Source: Toxotes chatareus (lineage: Eukaryota > Chordata > Actinopteri > Toxotidae). Taken from it: DNA of 64,000 nt. Position numbers and translations under genes: made by a program. Location: the NCBI GenBank assembly GCA_016801885.1, contig CM028884.1, positions 19,454,864 through 19,518,863 on the forward strand. The letters are read 5' to 3'. A model generated the notes under the pieces. That model was not told the DNA's origin. It saw only the letters and a list, made by a program, of their open reading frames with translations, and made no database searches. Of the stretch, positions 13,221 through 24,780 are shown piece after piece (the first letter of the stretch is position 1; the number at the start of each line of letters is the position of its first letter).

Positions 13221-15167
13221 ACATAATGCCACAATACTGCAGGTACACTTTCTATTTTTAGCGTGGAGAAGTGAGGGGTGGGTGGTGAGGGGGGGCACAT
13301 ACTCTAAAGGTCAGGTGGCAGAGAGAAAAAAACGAGTGGGAACAAATGATGCACTAAGCGAATGACACTCTGAGGTCCTGCTTTAATATGTATGTATCGC
13401 AGGTTGATGGCTGATTTCATTAGCGCCTCTCATTGTTATGCATAGATTGTCCTCCTGCAGCAAAATGAATATTGTATTCACACGCGCGCACACACTCACC
13501 CTCATACACACACACACACACACACACACAACAACTGCGTTTTCCAGGGAATACTGTATGTTTGGATCTTGCAGAGGACTTGAAGAAAAGGTTGATGTTT
13601 CCACAGGCTGTTATCTGTGTCGGCTATAATTAAAACAATTTACAGCGCTGTCATTTTAACACAGGTTTTTGGCGCTGCTGTGGACAATTCCTGTCAGGTA
13701 GTTGGTGTGATTATTTAGTGGTCCTTGTTGATATTAGAGTGAATTATTTTCAAAGCGGCAAAGAAAGGCCATCTTTGTTTAAATAACTTGAGCAGAATAA
13801 GTCATGTCGAGTCTGTGGGTTCAGATTACGTCACTTCAGTTTACCTAAATCTTTGTGTGTGTGTGCGCGTGTTTGTGTGAGAGAGAGAGAGAGAAAGAGA
13901 GAGTGGAAGGGAGACAGAAGAATATGTTGAGCGCATACCCATTAGTCTATGTGTTTATGTGAGTGTATGCTCAACTTTGCTCACTGAAAATACATATGTT
14001 GAGTGCGTGAAAATGCCTGACCGCCGCTTTCTAATCCTCCAAGATGACTGTGTTGCAGCAGGAATTCCAGACCTTAGTGGGACATGAGCAAATGTTCTGT
14101 GTGAGATATTAATAGCTATTGTGGGTGGAAAAGGAAAAAAAAACTTCTGCATTTTTCCATATGTTTTGTAAGGAAACAGTCCAGATGGATTATCTCTTAG
14201 TCTGGAGCTTTCTCTTGCTTCAACCAGCTCAAGTCCAAGTGGCGTTGGACTTGCCAGATACACACACAAACATGCACGCACACACCAATGCGCTCACACT
14301 CCTCCTGTCTGAAGTGCAACAGGCTATTACTGATTAACATGTCTAAACTCAGCCAGTTCAAAAAGCCAGTCTAATTCCTTTTCCATCTTGCTCTCATATG
14401 AATCATGGATGACGTGACAGTCTTTCTTCTTAACATACCTCACGTTCCTTGCAGTCACAGAGATGTGTTTGTCGCCTTTCTATTTGTTGCCTGAGAAACC
14501 ATGTTGGCTTGTCTTCTCACATTTCACACTTGGTTTCATTCCCTTAACCCCTAATGCTCAGCCTGGATGGGCTGCTTGACCTCTTGAGTCATGGATGTTA
14601 GACTCATCGGCATCACAAGGGCCAGAGTTGGTCTTTATTTTGTAGTGATTGTAAGCAGAGACCGGAGCAAACTTTCTTGGATCAAAGATTAAATAAAATA
14701 AATCCCTTGACTCTCTTTGTCAACACATTCATCATGTTTCTGTTTCAGTTTTTAATTTTAAAGGTATTTGTTTGCTGCATTTTTGATTTCTTCTTTGGAT
14801 TTGGACTTTACCAACATAATTTCAAAGTTCTTGTGAGCTTCGTGGTCTCCACTGTTTGAAGACATATCAAGTACTAAGACCAAGACATTCACACTTGGCC
14901 TAGCGTCTTTAATGCAGGAAGACAAAGCAAAACACCCACACCTACTCCTTCTTTCCTGAGTTGGCACACACACACACACACACTGGTGTGACAGGACGTC
15001 ACATATTTGGAGTTTCACAGCAGGCTGGCATTCCAGGACAGCAAAGAAGAGATAATGTCAGTGTGCTGCTGGTTAACTCGCTCTTTTATCCTGTTTCTGG
15101 GCCACAAAGCGTGAAGGGTGTCTGTTTATGACACACACAAAGACATACCACACATGTATACCATACA

Positions 15168-15168
<1 letters not shown>

Positions 15169-15258
<90 letters not shown>
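15169..15258. repeat. (CA)n microsatellite, about 44 units
   Basis: Uninterrupted CA tract, the longest in the window; Z-DNA-prone. Confidence 0.97.
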
Positions 15259-15259
<1 letters not shown>

Positions 15260-16118
15260 ACTTACACAGACCACTTTGCCTCTCCCAGCCAGTTAGAAGA
15301 CAAAGGCTAAAAAAAACCCATAAGTGACAAATGATGCCCATAGTCATGATTGCCAGCATAGACAAAAGCTATGCTTTTGTGTAGATGCATCTGAGTTTTC
15401 TTTGTCGTGACACATGATTTCGGGAACCAGGAAGTGTGCCACACTGACTGACAGGATGCAGGATGATATTGTGTTGGTGTTTGATTTATGCTTTTAGAGG
15501 TCACATTACCCTAAAATAGCTTTTTTTTGAGTATATTATTGTGCAACACATCTACTTAAAGGCAGGCTTTGTAAGCATGTTGATTCTTCATAAGCCAGTG
15601 GTGCTATATTTAAATGAAGAAATCATGAAATTCACCTAGTCAGCAGCGGAAAAAAGAGCTTCCTCTCCAAACCGCCCACACCGCTTTCAACCTTGTTGTG
15701 ACTTGTTTATATGAATTTCAGCTTCTTCCAGAACGATTGCACTTATAAACCCTCAGCTCCAGAGGATGAGAACAGGTTACACAGCAACAGAAGAGAGCTG
15801 AAAACACAAAACTAGGAGTGGAGCTTGTGAGAAGGAAACTGGAAAGTACTCCCTCTCCCACCAAGATGTTAGCCTCTCTCTGTATGCATGTCAGGTGCAT
15901 GCATGCTATTGTTACTTTCATCACTGGTGTGTGTTGTCATGTGCAGCTGTTTGCTCTCCAGTTAGCGTACTGTGTAGTGAGTTAGTGGAGTTACGGCAGT
16001 GTGGAGCTTCTCTTCAGTCGGAGCTTCTCTCTGATTTATTCTTAACATCTGTCTTTGGCAGGTGTGTGGAACCATGAGGTCCTCTCTCTGAGCCTGTGAT
16101 GTAGCTATCATTGCGGGC

Positions 16119-16121
<3 letters not shown>

Positions 16122-16193
<72 letters not shown>
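16122..16193. repeat. (TG)n microsatellite, about 36 units
   Basis: Perfect TG tract. Confidence 0.97.
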
Positions 16194-16194
<1 letters not shown>

Positions 16195-19100
16195 TGTGAG
16201 CGCATTTGTGCAAAACAACAGAGAGGGCCTTCCTCCACCCCCTCCTTAGGATGAGTCATATTTGAGCCCTGTGTAATCCAAGCCCGTGTTTCATGTGTGT
16301 GAACAGACAGACCCTGAGCAGTGGTCTTGGTCCTGACTCCCTCTGGGGCAGTGAGTGGGTGAGACACGGCTATCAACAACAGGCCCAGGCAGCTTTGGTT
16401 TCAGGAATCTACCCGTTGTGACAGGCACAGATACACACACACCAAACACAAGCATACATTCACGTTGAGCCGAAGCTATTATTCTTTTTCCTCCTTAGCT
16501 CCTCCTTAAATAATATCAGGTAACAAAAAGGGAGCTGATGGTAAGGTTGGTGATTGGCTCAACTATAAGGAAGTGTTATGATCCAGAGGATGGGCTAGTG
16601 GGTATAGTTTCACATGAAAAGATAGAGTGACACAATGGTGACGCTCAGTCTAACACAGGAAACTGTGTGTCTGTGTGTGTGTGTATTTATGGTCACGTGT
16701 GAATCCACCTGTGGGAGTGTGATTGCAGTGCAGTAATGTCAAGGCAGGCTTTGACACAGTCAACAATGGAGGCTCAAATATTTTGACTTTTTATATGAAA
16801 TCACACAGGGGAAGTGTGGTGACACAGGAAATAGGGCCACGTCACAGGAAAAAAAAAGAACTCAGTTTTGTGGATATTCTGCACAGCATTTCAAAGCACC
16901 CCATTGCTGGTGTGACAAACTCTTTTAAAGGCACAGCTGGACTTTTAAAAGGGTCTTCTACATTTGCCCCCAGGGGGGAGAAAAAGTGTCCTGGATAGAG
17001 CGGCAGAAAGGTGATACTGGTGAAATGGTGGTGTGAAGCTGTTTCCCATTATGACTCATTTATTGTCTTTTTGTTCTGTATGCAAGGGCAAAAGTGTTAT
17101 ATTTTATCACACATTGAACTACAGAGAATAAAAACTTTTATTTCTGATCCATGTAAAATATTTAGTTGAAATTTAAATCCCTCTTGACTGTGAAAAAAGG
17201 CAAGCAGATGTAATATTCTCTATGTGTTGCTAGACATATCCTGCCCTGATTTTGTCATTTGACAATGATGAAAAGGTAGACAGGGGCACAGACACAAGAA
17301 CACAAGGATTGGACAATGACATTTTCACTTTGTGAACATCATTTATTGAATCTTTTGGGAGCAGCTTTTTTTTCAGAATTGCTTTGAATCACATTGCAAT
17401 AACAAAACAGAAAGGAAAAAAAAGAGAAAGAACATGTGATGTGAACGTGTGAAAGTAACATAATGCAGGCCTTGAGGCAAACTGTGGTGACCACCATGTC
17501 GCACAGTTCTAGTCTTAATCTCAGCTCACTGAATTGTGGAAATCCTTGACCTGGTCTCATTTTAAACCTTGTCAAATCTCTTTACAGATGCATAATAATC
17601 CTGCATTCATTTGAGTTTCTTGTCATTTTTATAGCAGTTATTAAGTCTTCAAATTTTACAGTTAGATCTCTTATCATAAAAACTCACGAGTAGCATCACA
17701 GTTCACAGTATAACAGGTCAATTTTGCTTTGGTTCACGCAAAATATTTCAGCATATTTATCCGTTTAATTTTCCCGCTCTTCCCTGCCTCTGTGTTTGTG
17801 TTTGTGTGTGTGTGTGTGTGTGTGCCACAGAAAAACCCAATTCAACACACATCCATGCCTACTTTTCCGGCACCATCAAGGTACAAAACGCTACTTAAAC
17901 AAATATTTTAACAAGTTCTTGGATCAGTGGAGCTCAAATTTAAACTGATTAATAGCTGCTCTATTTATTATTCTTGAGGCATGCTGAATTGGCATTTAGC
18001 TTTAATTTATTACCTACATTTGGAAACAAGTGAAAGGAGCTTTGCTCTAGTTACATGCTTGCCAGCTGTGAGCATTTTGGCAAGTTACATACCAATTGAA
18101 ACTGTTTTACTCGACTGTCATAAAAACAGAAAACGCTAATCTTTCATCGGCATGTCATATTAATGCAATTACAGGCTTATGGGGAGAACTATGCAGCATT
18201 TGGGGTTCATTGAAGCCCATGTGGTCCATGATACTCACAAAGATTTCACATTCTCTGGTTTTTGTCTGACTGGGTACCTTTTTTGCAACCCCCCCCAAAA
18301 AAAAAAAAAAAAAAAATCTATGTTGTTTTGCAGTCTTGTAAACCCAAACAAAGTTGCTTTTAGCCTGTGTTTATAGACCACTTTCTTTACTGGGGGCAAT
18401 AAACATCATTATAAAGCTTCATGTCACTGAAGTCAGTTAGCATCTCTGTGCTTAGCAAGAAAATTATGAGTCTAGTTGAGAAATTTTTTGGACACAGACC
18501 AAACCCAAAGGCACACAAGTCATTAGTTGTCTGTTATTAAATGGAATTGGGATACAGACAGACTTGTATTATTTATTAAGGGGCTAGTTGATAATAAACC
18601 AATATAGTGACTCCTTGCTGCTCATCTTTGTTTAAATGGCTTTATATCATTGTTTATGTTGTCATCATAACCTTGACTTAATCCTGTCTCTCATGTGACA
18701 TGTGGTTGTTGCTGTGCACATTTTCTTTGAATCTTTTTTAATCAACATAGTCTCTAATGTTTCAGTACTGCTATGCTTTTTTTCTACCACTACACCATGT
18801 TTTACATAGCATCTGTTCAAATATAAAAACCCTTCTTTCTGTATCACTTGAAGAAACAGATATCTAAAGCAAGATATTCAAATACTCACCATATATTTAG
18901 CCATATATGTTTACATACAACCCCAGACCATTTACCATGTACAAGATTTTCTCGACACTGCGGTACTTTTGATCCTTGGGAACATCAATAATAGTAAATA
19001 AAGATAAGATAAGATAAGATAAGATAAAAATACTTTATTGATCCCAAACTGGGAAATTCAACTGTTATAGCAGCCGTGTACAGGTAATAAACACAATAGT

Positions 19101-19268
19101 ACAATGAAGATAAAAAATTGTTATAAATAACTATGAAACCTATTAAGACTGTAAAACTGTAGGACAGTAATATGAATGTGCAAGAATAAAAATGAATAAG
19201 AGTGCAGGATGAAATACAGTTGTAAACAAGGTTAAGGTGCATAATCATCATAACAGCAATAACACAGG

Positions 19269-21393
19269 TTATCTCTGGCACAGGGGTGATGAGTTATACA
19301 GTCCTATAGCATGTGGCAGGAATGATTTCCTGTAAGCGGTTCCTATGACAGCGAAGCTGTCTGAGCCTTTGGAGAAAGGCGCTCGCTGTCCGTCCAGTAC
19401 AGTATGGAGAGGGTGGTCAGGGTTATCCATGATGGATAACAGTTTGTTCAGAGTCCTCCTCTCCATCACTGCTTCAAAAGAGTCCTGTTTGCAGCCAATG
19501 ACAGAGCCAGCCTTCCTGATCAGTTTGTTCAGTCTGTTGGTGTCATTGGCTGAGATGCTGCCCCCCCAGCAGACCACAGAGGAGAACAGAGTGCTGGACA
19601 CAACAGACTGGTAAAAGATTTCCAGCATCTTGCTGCACACGTTGAACGACCTCAGCTTCCTCAGGAAGTAGAGTCTGCTGCAGGCCTTCTTGTACACAGC
19701 TGTGCTGTTGGTCTTCCAGTTCAGTCCGTTGTCGATGGTCACTCCCAGGTACTTGTACTCCTCCACAGCAGCTACGTCTCTGCCCTGGATGCTGAGGGGC
19801 TGAGGAGCTGATCCCTTCCTTCTGAAGTCTATCACCATCTCCTTGGTCTTGTCCACATTCAGCCGCAGGTGATTCACTCCCGCCCACTCTACAAATCCGT
19901 CCACCAGCCGCCTGTACTCCCCCTCCTGTCCGTCCCTTATACACCCGACAACAGCAGAGTCATCAGAGAATTTCTGAAGATGGCACGACTCTGAGTTGTA
20001 CTGAAAGTCACTGGTGTATAAGGTGAACAGGAAAGGAGAGAGCACAGTGCCCTGAGGGGCTCCACACACTCACTCACCACCACATCAGACAGGACACTGC
20101 CCAGCCGGACAAACTGTGGCCTGTCTGACAAGTAGTCAGTGATCCAGGAGACAGAGGACTCACTGACACCCATCAGCCGCAGCTTCTCACCCAGCAACAG
20201 AGGCTGGATGGTGTTGAAGGCACTGGAGAAATCAAAGAAAGTGATTCTCACAGTGCCTCCACCTCCATCCAGGTGTGAGTGAGCACGCTGCAGCAGATAG
20301 ATGACAGCATCGTCCACCCCAAGGCGTGGCTGATAGGCGAACTGCAAGGGGTCAAGAGAAGACTTCACCTGCGGCCTCAGGTGGGCCAACACCAGCCTCT
20401 CCAGCACCTTCATCACATGTGATGTGAGCGCAACTGGACGGTAATCACAGAGGCCGGATGGAGAAGACTTCTTGGGGACAGGAACCAGGCAGGAGGTCTT
20501 CCAGAGGTGTGGCACCCTCTCCAGACTGAGGCTCAGGTTGAAGAGGTGCTGGAAGACTGCAGACAGCGGGCTGGCACAGGTCCTCAGGATCCTGGGGCTG
20601 ATGCCGTCCGGACCAGGGGCTTTGTGCAGGTTGATCTTCTCCAGCTGTCTCCTCACCTGCCAGGTTTCCAGCGTTAAGGAGGGGGTGGGGTCAGGGCAGG
20701 GGAGGGTGATGGTTTCAGTCCAGTCCGGTGAGCTCACTGAAGAGGGGGGGAGGGAGGGGCGGTGAGGGGGCAGGGGGGGAGGGAGGGGCGGTGAGGGGTG
20801 GGAGCAGGAGGGGGGAGTGTGGGGGGTGGTGGGGAAGGGTGGAGGAGACCTGGGCCGTTTGAGAGCTGAATCTGTTGAAAAAGGTGTTCAGCTCATCAGC
20901 TCTCTCCCTGCTGCCTTCAGTCAGCCTGCTCCTCCCCACATCCTGTGATCTTCTTCATTCCAGACCACACCTCCCTCATGTTGTTCTGCTGGAGCTTGGC
21001 CTCCAGCTTCCTCCTGTAGGTGTCCTTGTTCTCCCTCAACTTGTCCCTGAGTTGGTGCTGCACCCTCCTCATCTCCTCTCTGTCTCCAGACCTGAAGGCC
21101 CTCTTCTTCTGGTTCAGCAGGGCCTTCAGGTCACAGGTTACCCACGGCTTGTTGTTAGGGTAACACCGGACAGTCCTGGATTGCACAACAGTGTCCTCAC
21201 AGAACTTAATGTAGTCTGTGATGCAGTCTGTCATGCTGTTGATGTCCTCTCCATGAGGCAGGCAGAGCGCGTCCCAGTCTGTACTCTCAAAGCAGTCCTT
21301 CAGGGCCTCCTCAGCCTCCTGTGTCCACCTCCTCACACTCCTTTTGGACACAGGCGTCCTCCTGACCATAGAGACATACTTAGGAGACAGCAA
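19269..21393 (-). pseudogene. LINE ORF2-like reverse transcriptase, broken by frameshifts
   Basis: Three overlapping minus-strand frames together span linker, palm and fingers motifs and the C-terminus. They cannot be read as one protein: one shift lies between the linker and the RT start in a G-rich tract, and one lies just before the GAPQGTVLSP motif. The catalytic DD pair is still present. It is a dead copy; no host function is suggested. Confidence 0.85.
20742..20835. repeat. G-rich tandem duplication inside the LINE linker
   Basis: A unit containing GGGAGGGAGGGGCGGTGAGG occurs twice within about 30 bases, followed by more G runs. On the coding (minus) strand it reads as Pro/Ser-rich linker. 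Many GGG runs make it a G-quadruplex candidate on the + strand. It lies where the element's frame is lost. Confidence 0.7.
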
Positions 21394-22639
21394 GACCAGG
21401 TTGTGGTCAGACCTGCTGTTCTTTACTCAGGTCTCTCCTGCAAGAGAGAGAGATTAAATAAACCTGATTAAATAAAAGTTACACATATTCTGTCACATTT
21501 AGTCACGAAATTACACACAAAATGGTTTAGGAGACACCAGAAAATATTCTGTTATAGTAGACTTTTGTGTCATCATGAAAGATACCTATACATAAACATA
21601 AAAGTGGCACATTTTTCCTTCTTATCTCACTGTTAGTTAAAATCTAAACTTTCAGCTTTATCTTCAGGCCAATAGGTCCTAACTTCACTGATTCACACAA
21701 ACAGTTAAACTAATCACAGAGGGCCATTGGTCAGGTGCTAAAGCTACTTTGGTCAATTTGGAACTGTGCAGCTCAATATTGACTTAATGAAAACCTTACA
21801 GTCACTTGCCCAATAAATCAACATGTAAATGCTTGCCAGGACTGCTACGGAGTCTAAAAGGGGGAATACAGAACAAGTCAGCTAGATGTATGCAATCATT
21901 CTTTCAAAGGACAAACAAGGAACGTAGTCACACATAATATTAGCTCTGAGTCGTGGAGAACCACAGAAGCGCAATGGCAAGTTTTTTTTTGTTTTGTTTT
22001 TTTTTAAGTGGTGAGATCGTTGAAGATTTGCTCTTGACACCATCTTCCTCCCCTACTTTTTGTCTGGAGTGGTAGAGTGGGAGTGAATGCCAGGCTTTAT
22101 TTGTCTGGAATTACCTGCTCAATTCATCAGTAGAGGTTGAACAGATTTACTAACTGTCACAGTTGGTTTATATAAACTAGGCTGTGATCTTTCATTAAAA
22201 AACCTACGCAAATACAACATTTTCTCTTTTCTATGCTTTGGCTGCAGTTTGGGATTCTTGTGTAATATGGATGTAAATTAGTTCCTGATTTTGTGGCTTA
22301 TGTGTTTGTGTGTGTTTATGTTTGCGTGTGTACGTGTGAACGTGTCTGTGTGTGGGCATGTGCATGCATGTGTATGTGTGTCTTGTAACAGTACAAAGAT
22401 GTCCCAAGGGTTTTTTTCCCCTTTTCTCATTACAAATGCTAATGTCACATTAATGAAATCGGCTTAGTTTAAGGTTTATAGCGTAGCCTACACTTAGAGA
22501 TTTGGCCTCGACACTTCCCACATATTTCAAGTTGAATCACATTTTTTCCCGTGGGCATACTATTCTGAGTTACTCTAAAATGTGCTGGCCCTGAGTGAAA
22601 CTTTGGGGGAAAAGTTTAGAGCATGGTTGCCAAGCTTTG

Positions 22640-22930
22640 TCATCGTTTTAAATTGTCGGGCCACAGGCTGCCGGCTGTCCAGCTTCCGAAGATGACTGTT
22701 AGCTTAGCCACAGCAGTAATGGATTCAGTGAGAGGCTGGCTAATGTAAACATTGTGTTAATGTGCTAGCAGCGGTTTGTAGAGTCACTAGCTGTTAATCA
22801 TTGCACAACAGAGAGCTTGTCAGGCACAACAACATGCCAGAGAGTTAATCATGGTTATAGATCCCTGGTTTTATGCAGAGGACATATTTAACAGCTGCGT
22901 TTCTAATCATTAGGCTTTTCCAGTAAACAT
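22640..22930. promoter_or_regulatory. candidate conserved noncoding element 3
   Basis: Unique block with TGTTAATGTGCTAGCAGCGG, AGCTGTTAATCATTGCACAA and GAGAGTTAATCATGGTTATA: repeated GTTAATCAT HNF1/homeodomain-like cores in a region otherwise full of simple repeats. Confidence 0.25.
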
Positions 22931-23518
22931 GTACAGCTGTATCAGCAGCAATGATTCCTTGGGTCAGATAAAGATGTGTGAAAACAAATAATTTCAAATT
23001 AGACTTCTAATTCAAAATGTCAAAATGACTAGAAAACATTCTTTCAGAAAACCCTCCAATTTAAAAGTGAACCCCAATGATTTGTATTTTTTCTCAACGT
23101 TTTTGCCATTTATACCCTTTAGCCATCAATCTTAGTCATTTCTCCCACATGAGTGTGATGAGCATTATTGTTTAACCTTTCCCTGGTGTTTTACTTCTTG
23201 CCTCAGTTTTCTTTTTTTTTGAAATACTAAAGTCATTTAAAGCTTAAACAGAGAGTTAGAGTTAGAGATTGCCCTTTGTAATTAAAAGCCAATTTTGTAA
23301 AATTGATTAGATTATGTTAATCAAGGGAGATAATATCTTAAAAGCAGTGTGAGGAAGGGAGATAGAGGGTGTGTGAAGAGTGGAAAGGAGTGACAGTCCA
23401 GCCGCCATTACAAGCTGCTGATTTCTGCAGAGTGCTTCATAAAATGTCAGAGCGCTTCTCCCTGAGCAAGACACTGAAAAATGGCAGCGCTGTGATGTGC
23501 TGGCACCTCACCTGCTGC

Positions 23519-23519
<1 letters not shown>

Positions 23520-23593
<74 letters not shown>
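23520..23593. repeat. (TG)n-(AG)n compound microsatellite
   Basis: About 18 TG units followed by about 18 GA units; a further TG tract lies at 23667-23696. Confidence 0.95.
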
Positions 23594-23595
<2 letters not shown>

Positions 23596-23663
23596 CAGTG
23601 TGTGTTCATTTGTGCAAGTGTGTGCTTGAACTGTGTGTACATGCCTGTGAGTGTGTTTTTACA

Positions 23664-23698
<35 letters not shown>

Positions 23699-24473
23699 AC
23701 ACTGGCCTCCCTCCCATGTTGCAGTGAAGCAGAACAGAGTGGCTGACTGCCCGCTGCTTTGCCTCCCTCTCTGTCAATATAACACTATTCTCTTCCAGTC
23801 AGTCATTTTCACATGTTTAACATTAAGTAAAGCACCCATTTGAACAGAGGAATACAAGTGATTGACATATTGAGTTTAATGCTGGTGGATTTTCTCTCGT
23901 CAGGGCTTATGTTGCCAGACTGTTGCTGTGAAACTGCTGAATAGCTTATAAGACCATCATCTGATTTCAGTATTTGAACACATGCAAAACTATAGATTGT
24001 GTGCCACTGTAAACACTCAACATTTATTCTGTTTACTACCTGATGTGAAGCGTGAAGGGTCCTTTAATGAAGTCATTACGTGCAGGTGTTATTAATGTTG
24101 ATTTCAACAAAAGCGTGAATAGATAGCAAAGGTAAAAAAAACAGAGTGAGAGAGGGGATGTGAGGAGTGGGAGATGGGTCTTAAGGTAGGGGATCTGCTG
24201 AAGAGATAATAAACACAGCATCAAGCCAGAGATGTTAGCAGCCTTTTTGTTTAACAGTGTTGACAGCTAAAAAAGCCTGGGTCTGACGACAGTGAAACCA
24301 GGGAAATTTACTGCAGAGAGCAAATATGTCCTCACCTTAAATACGTACAGTTTTGTGTTTTAGGGGATTTTTGTGACCTCAGGTGATGCTGTACAGGAGA
24401 GCAACATCATGAGTTGTTTTACAATGGTTTACTGGTAATTAATCAGGGCTTTTTGAAATGTTATGTTTGATAT

Positions 24474-24780
24474 TAAGGCTGCAGCTAGCGGTCATTTTCA
24501 TGAATTAATTTGTGAGTTATTTTTCTAATTAACCAATTAATCATTTAGTCTGTAAAATGTTAGAAACTGGTAAAAAATGCCTATAAGCCCAAGATGACAT
24601 CTTCAAATTGCTTAACCGAACAACAGTTCAAAACTCAGATACTCAGTTAACTGGCACATAATACAAAGAAAAGCAGCACATCTGCACAGCTGGGGTTAGC
24701 TAGTGTTTGCCTTTTTTGCTTGAGAACTGACTTAAAAGATCAATCAATTAAAAAAAAATTGTTTTGATCAACAAATCCAT
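24474..24780 (+). repeat. dispersed teleost repeat family, copy B
   Basis: Starts GGCTGCAGCTAGCGGTCATT, runs through AATTAACCAATTAATCATTT, GTCTGTAAAATGTTAGAAAC, GCCCAAGATGACATCTTCAA and ACTCAGATACTCAGTTAACT, and ends with AT-rich inverted words. Best-preserved copy in the window. Confidence 0.6.

Larger units (their letters stand above)
19001..21440 (-). mobile_element. 5'-truncated, frameshifted non-LTR retrotransposon (Rex1/L2/CR1-like LINE)
   Basis: Read on the minus strand. The 5' end starts at the last endonuclease motif (SDHNLVLLS, about 21420), so most of the endonuclease is missing. A basic linker follows (21393-20917), then reverse transcriptase in two frames (20737-19937 and 20069-19269): KAPGPDGIS, YRPVALTS, FDFSSAFNTI, GAPQGTVLSPFLF and the catalytic FSDDSAVVG box, then the C-terminal PHAIGLYNSS. 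The frame changes near 20060 and again around 20900, so it is inactive. The 3' end has a fish-LINE tail (GGGATCAATAAAGTA-like) and a short (TTATC)n run at 19001-19026. The clade is my best guess. Confidence 0.88.

Noticed and set aside
15073..15365. Many ORFs of alternating Cys-Val or Thr-His
   Set aside because: Translations of (CA)n/(TG)n microsatellites; the same holds at 8432-8926, 16014-16213, 23497-23777 and 33170-33496.
19345..20765. Plus-strand ORFs over the LINE
   Set aside because: Antisense shadows of the reverse transcriptase frames; no domain of their own.
20875..21471. 198-codon plus-strand ORF, Leu/Pro-rich
   Set aside because: Antisense of the LINE linker; its apparent composition comes from the opposite reading frame.
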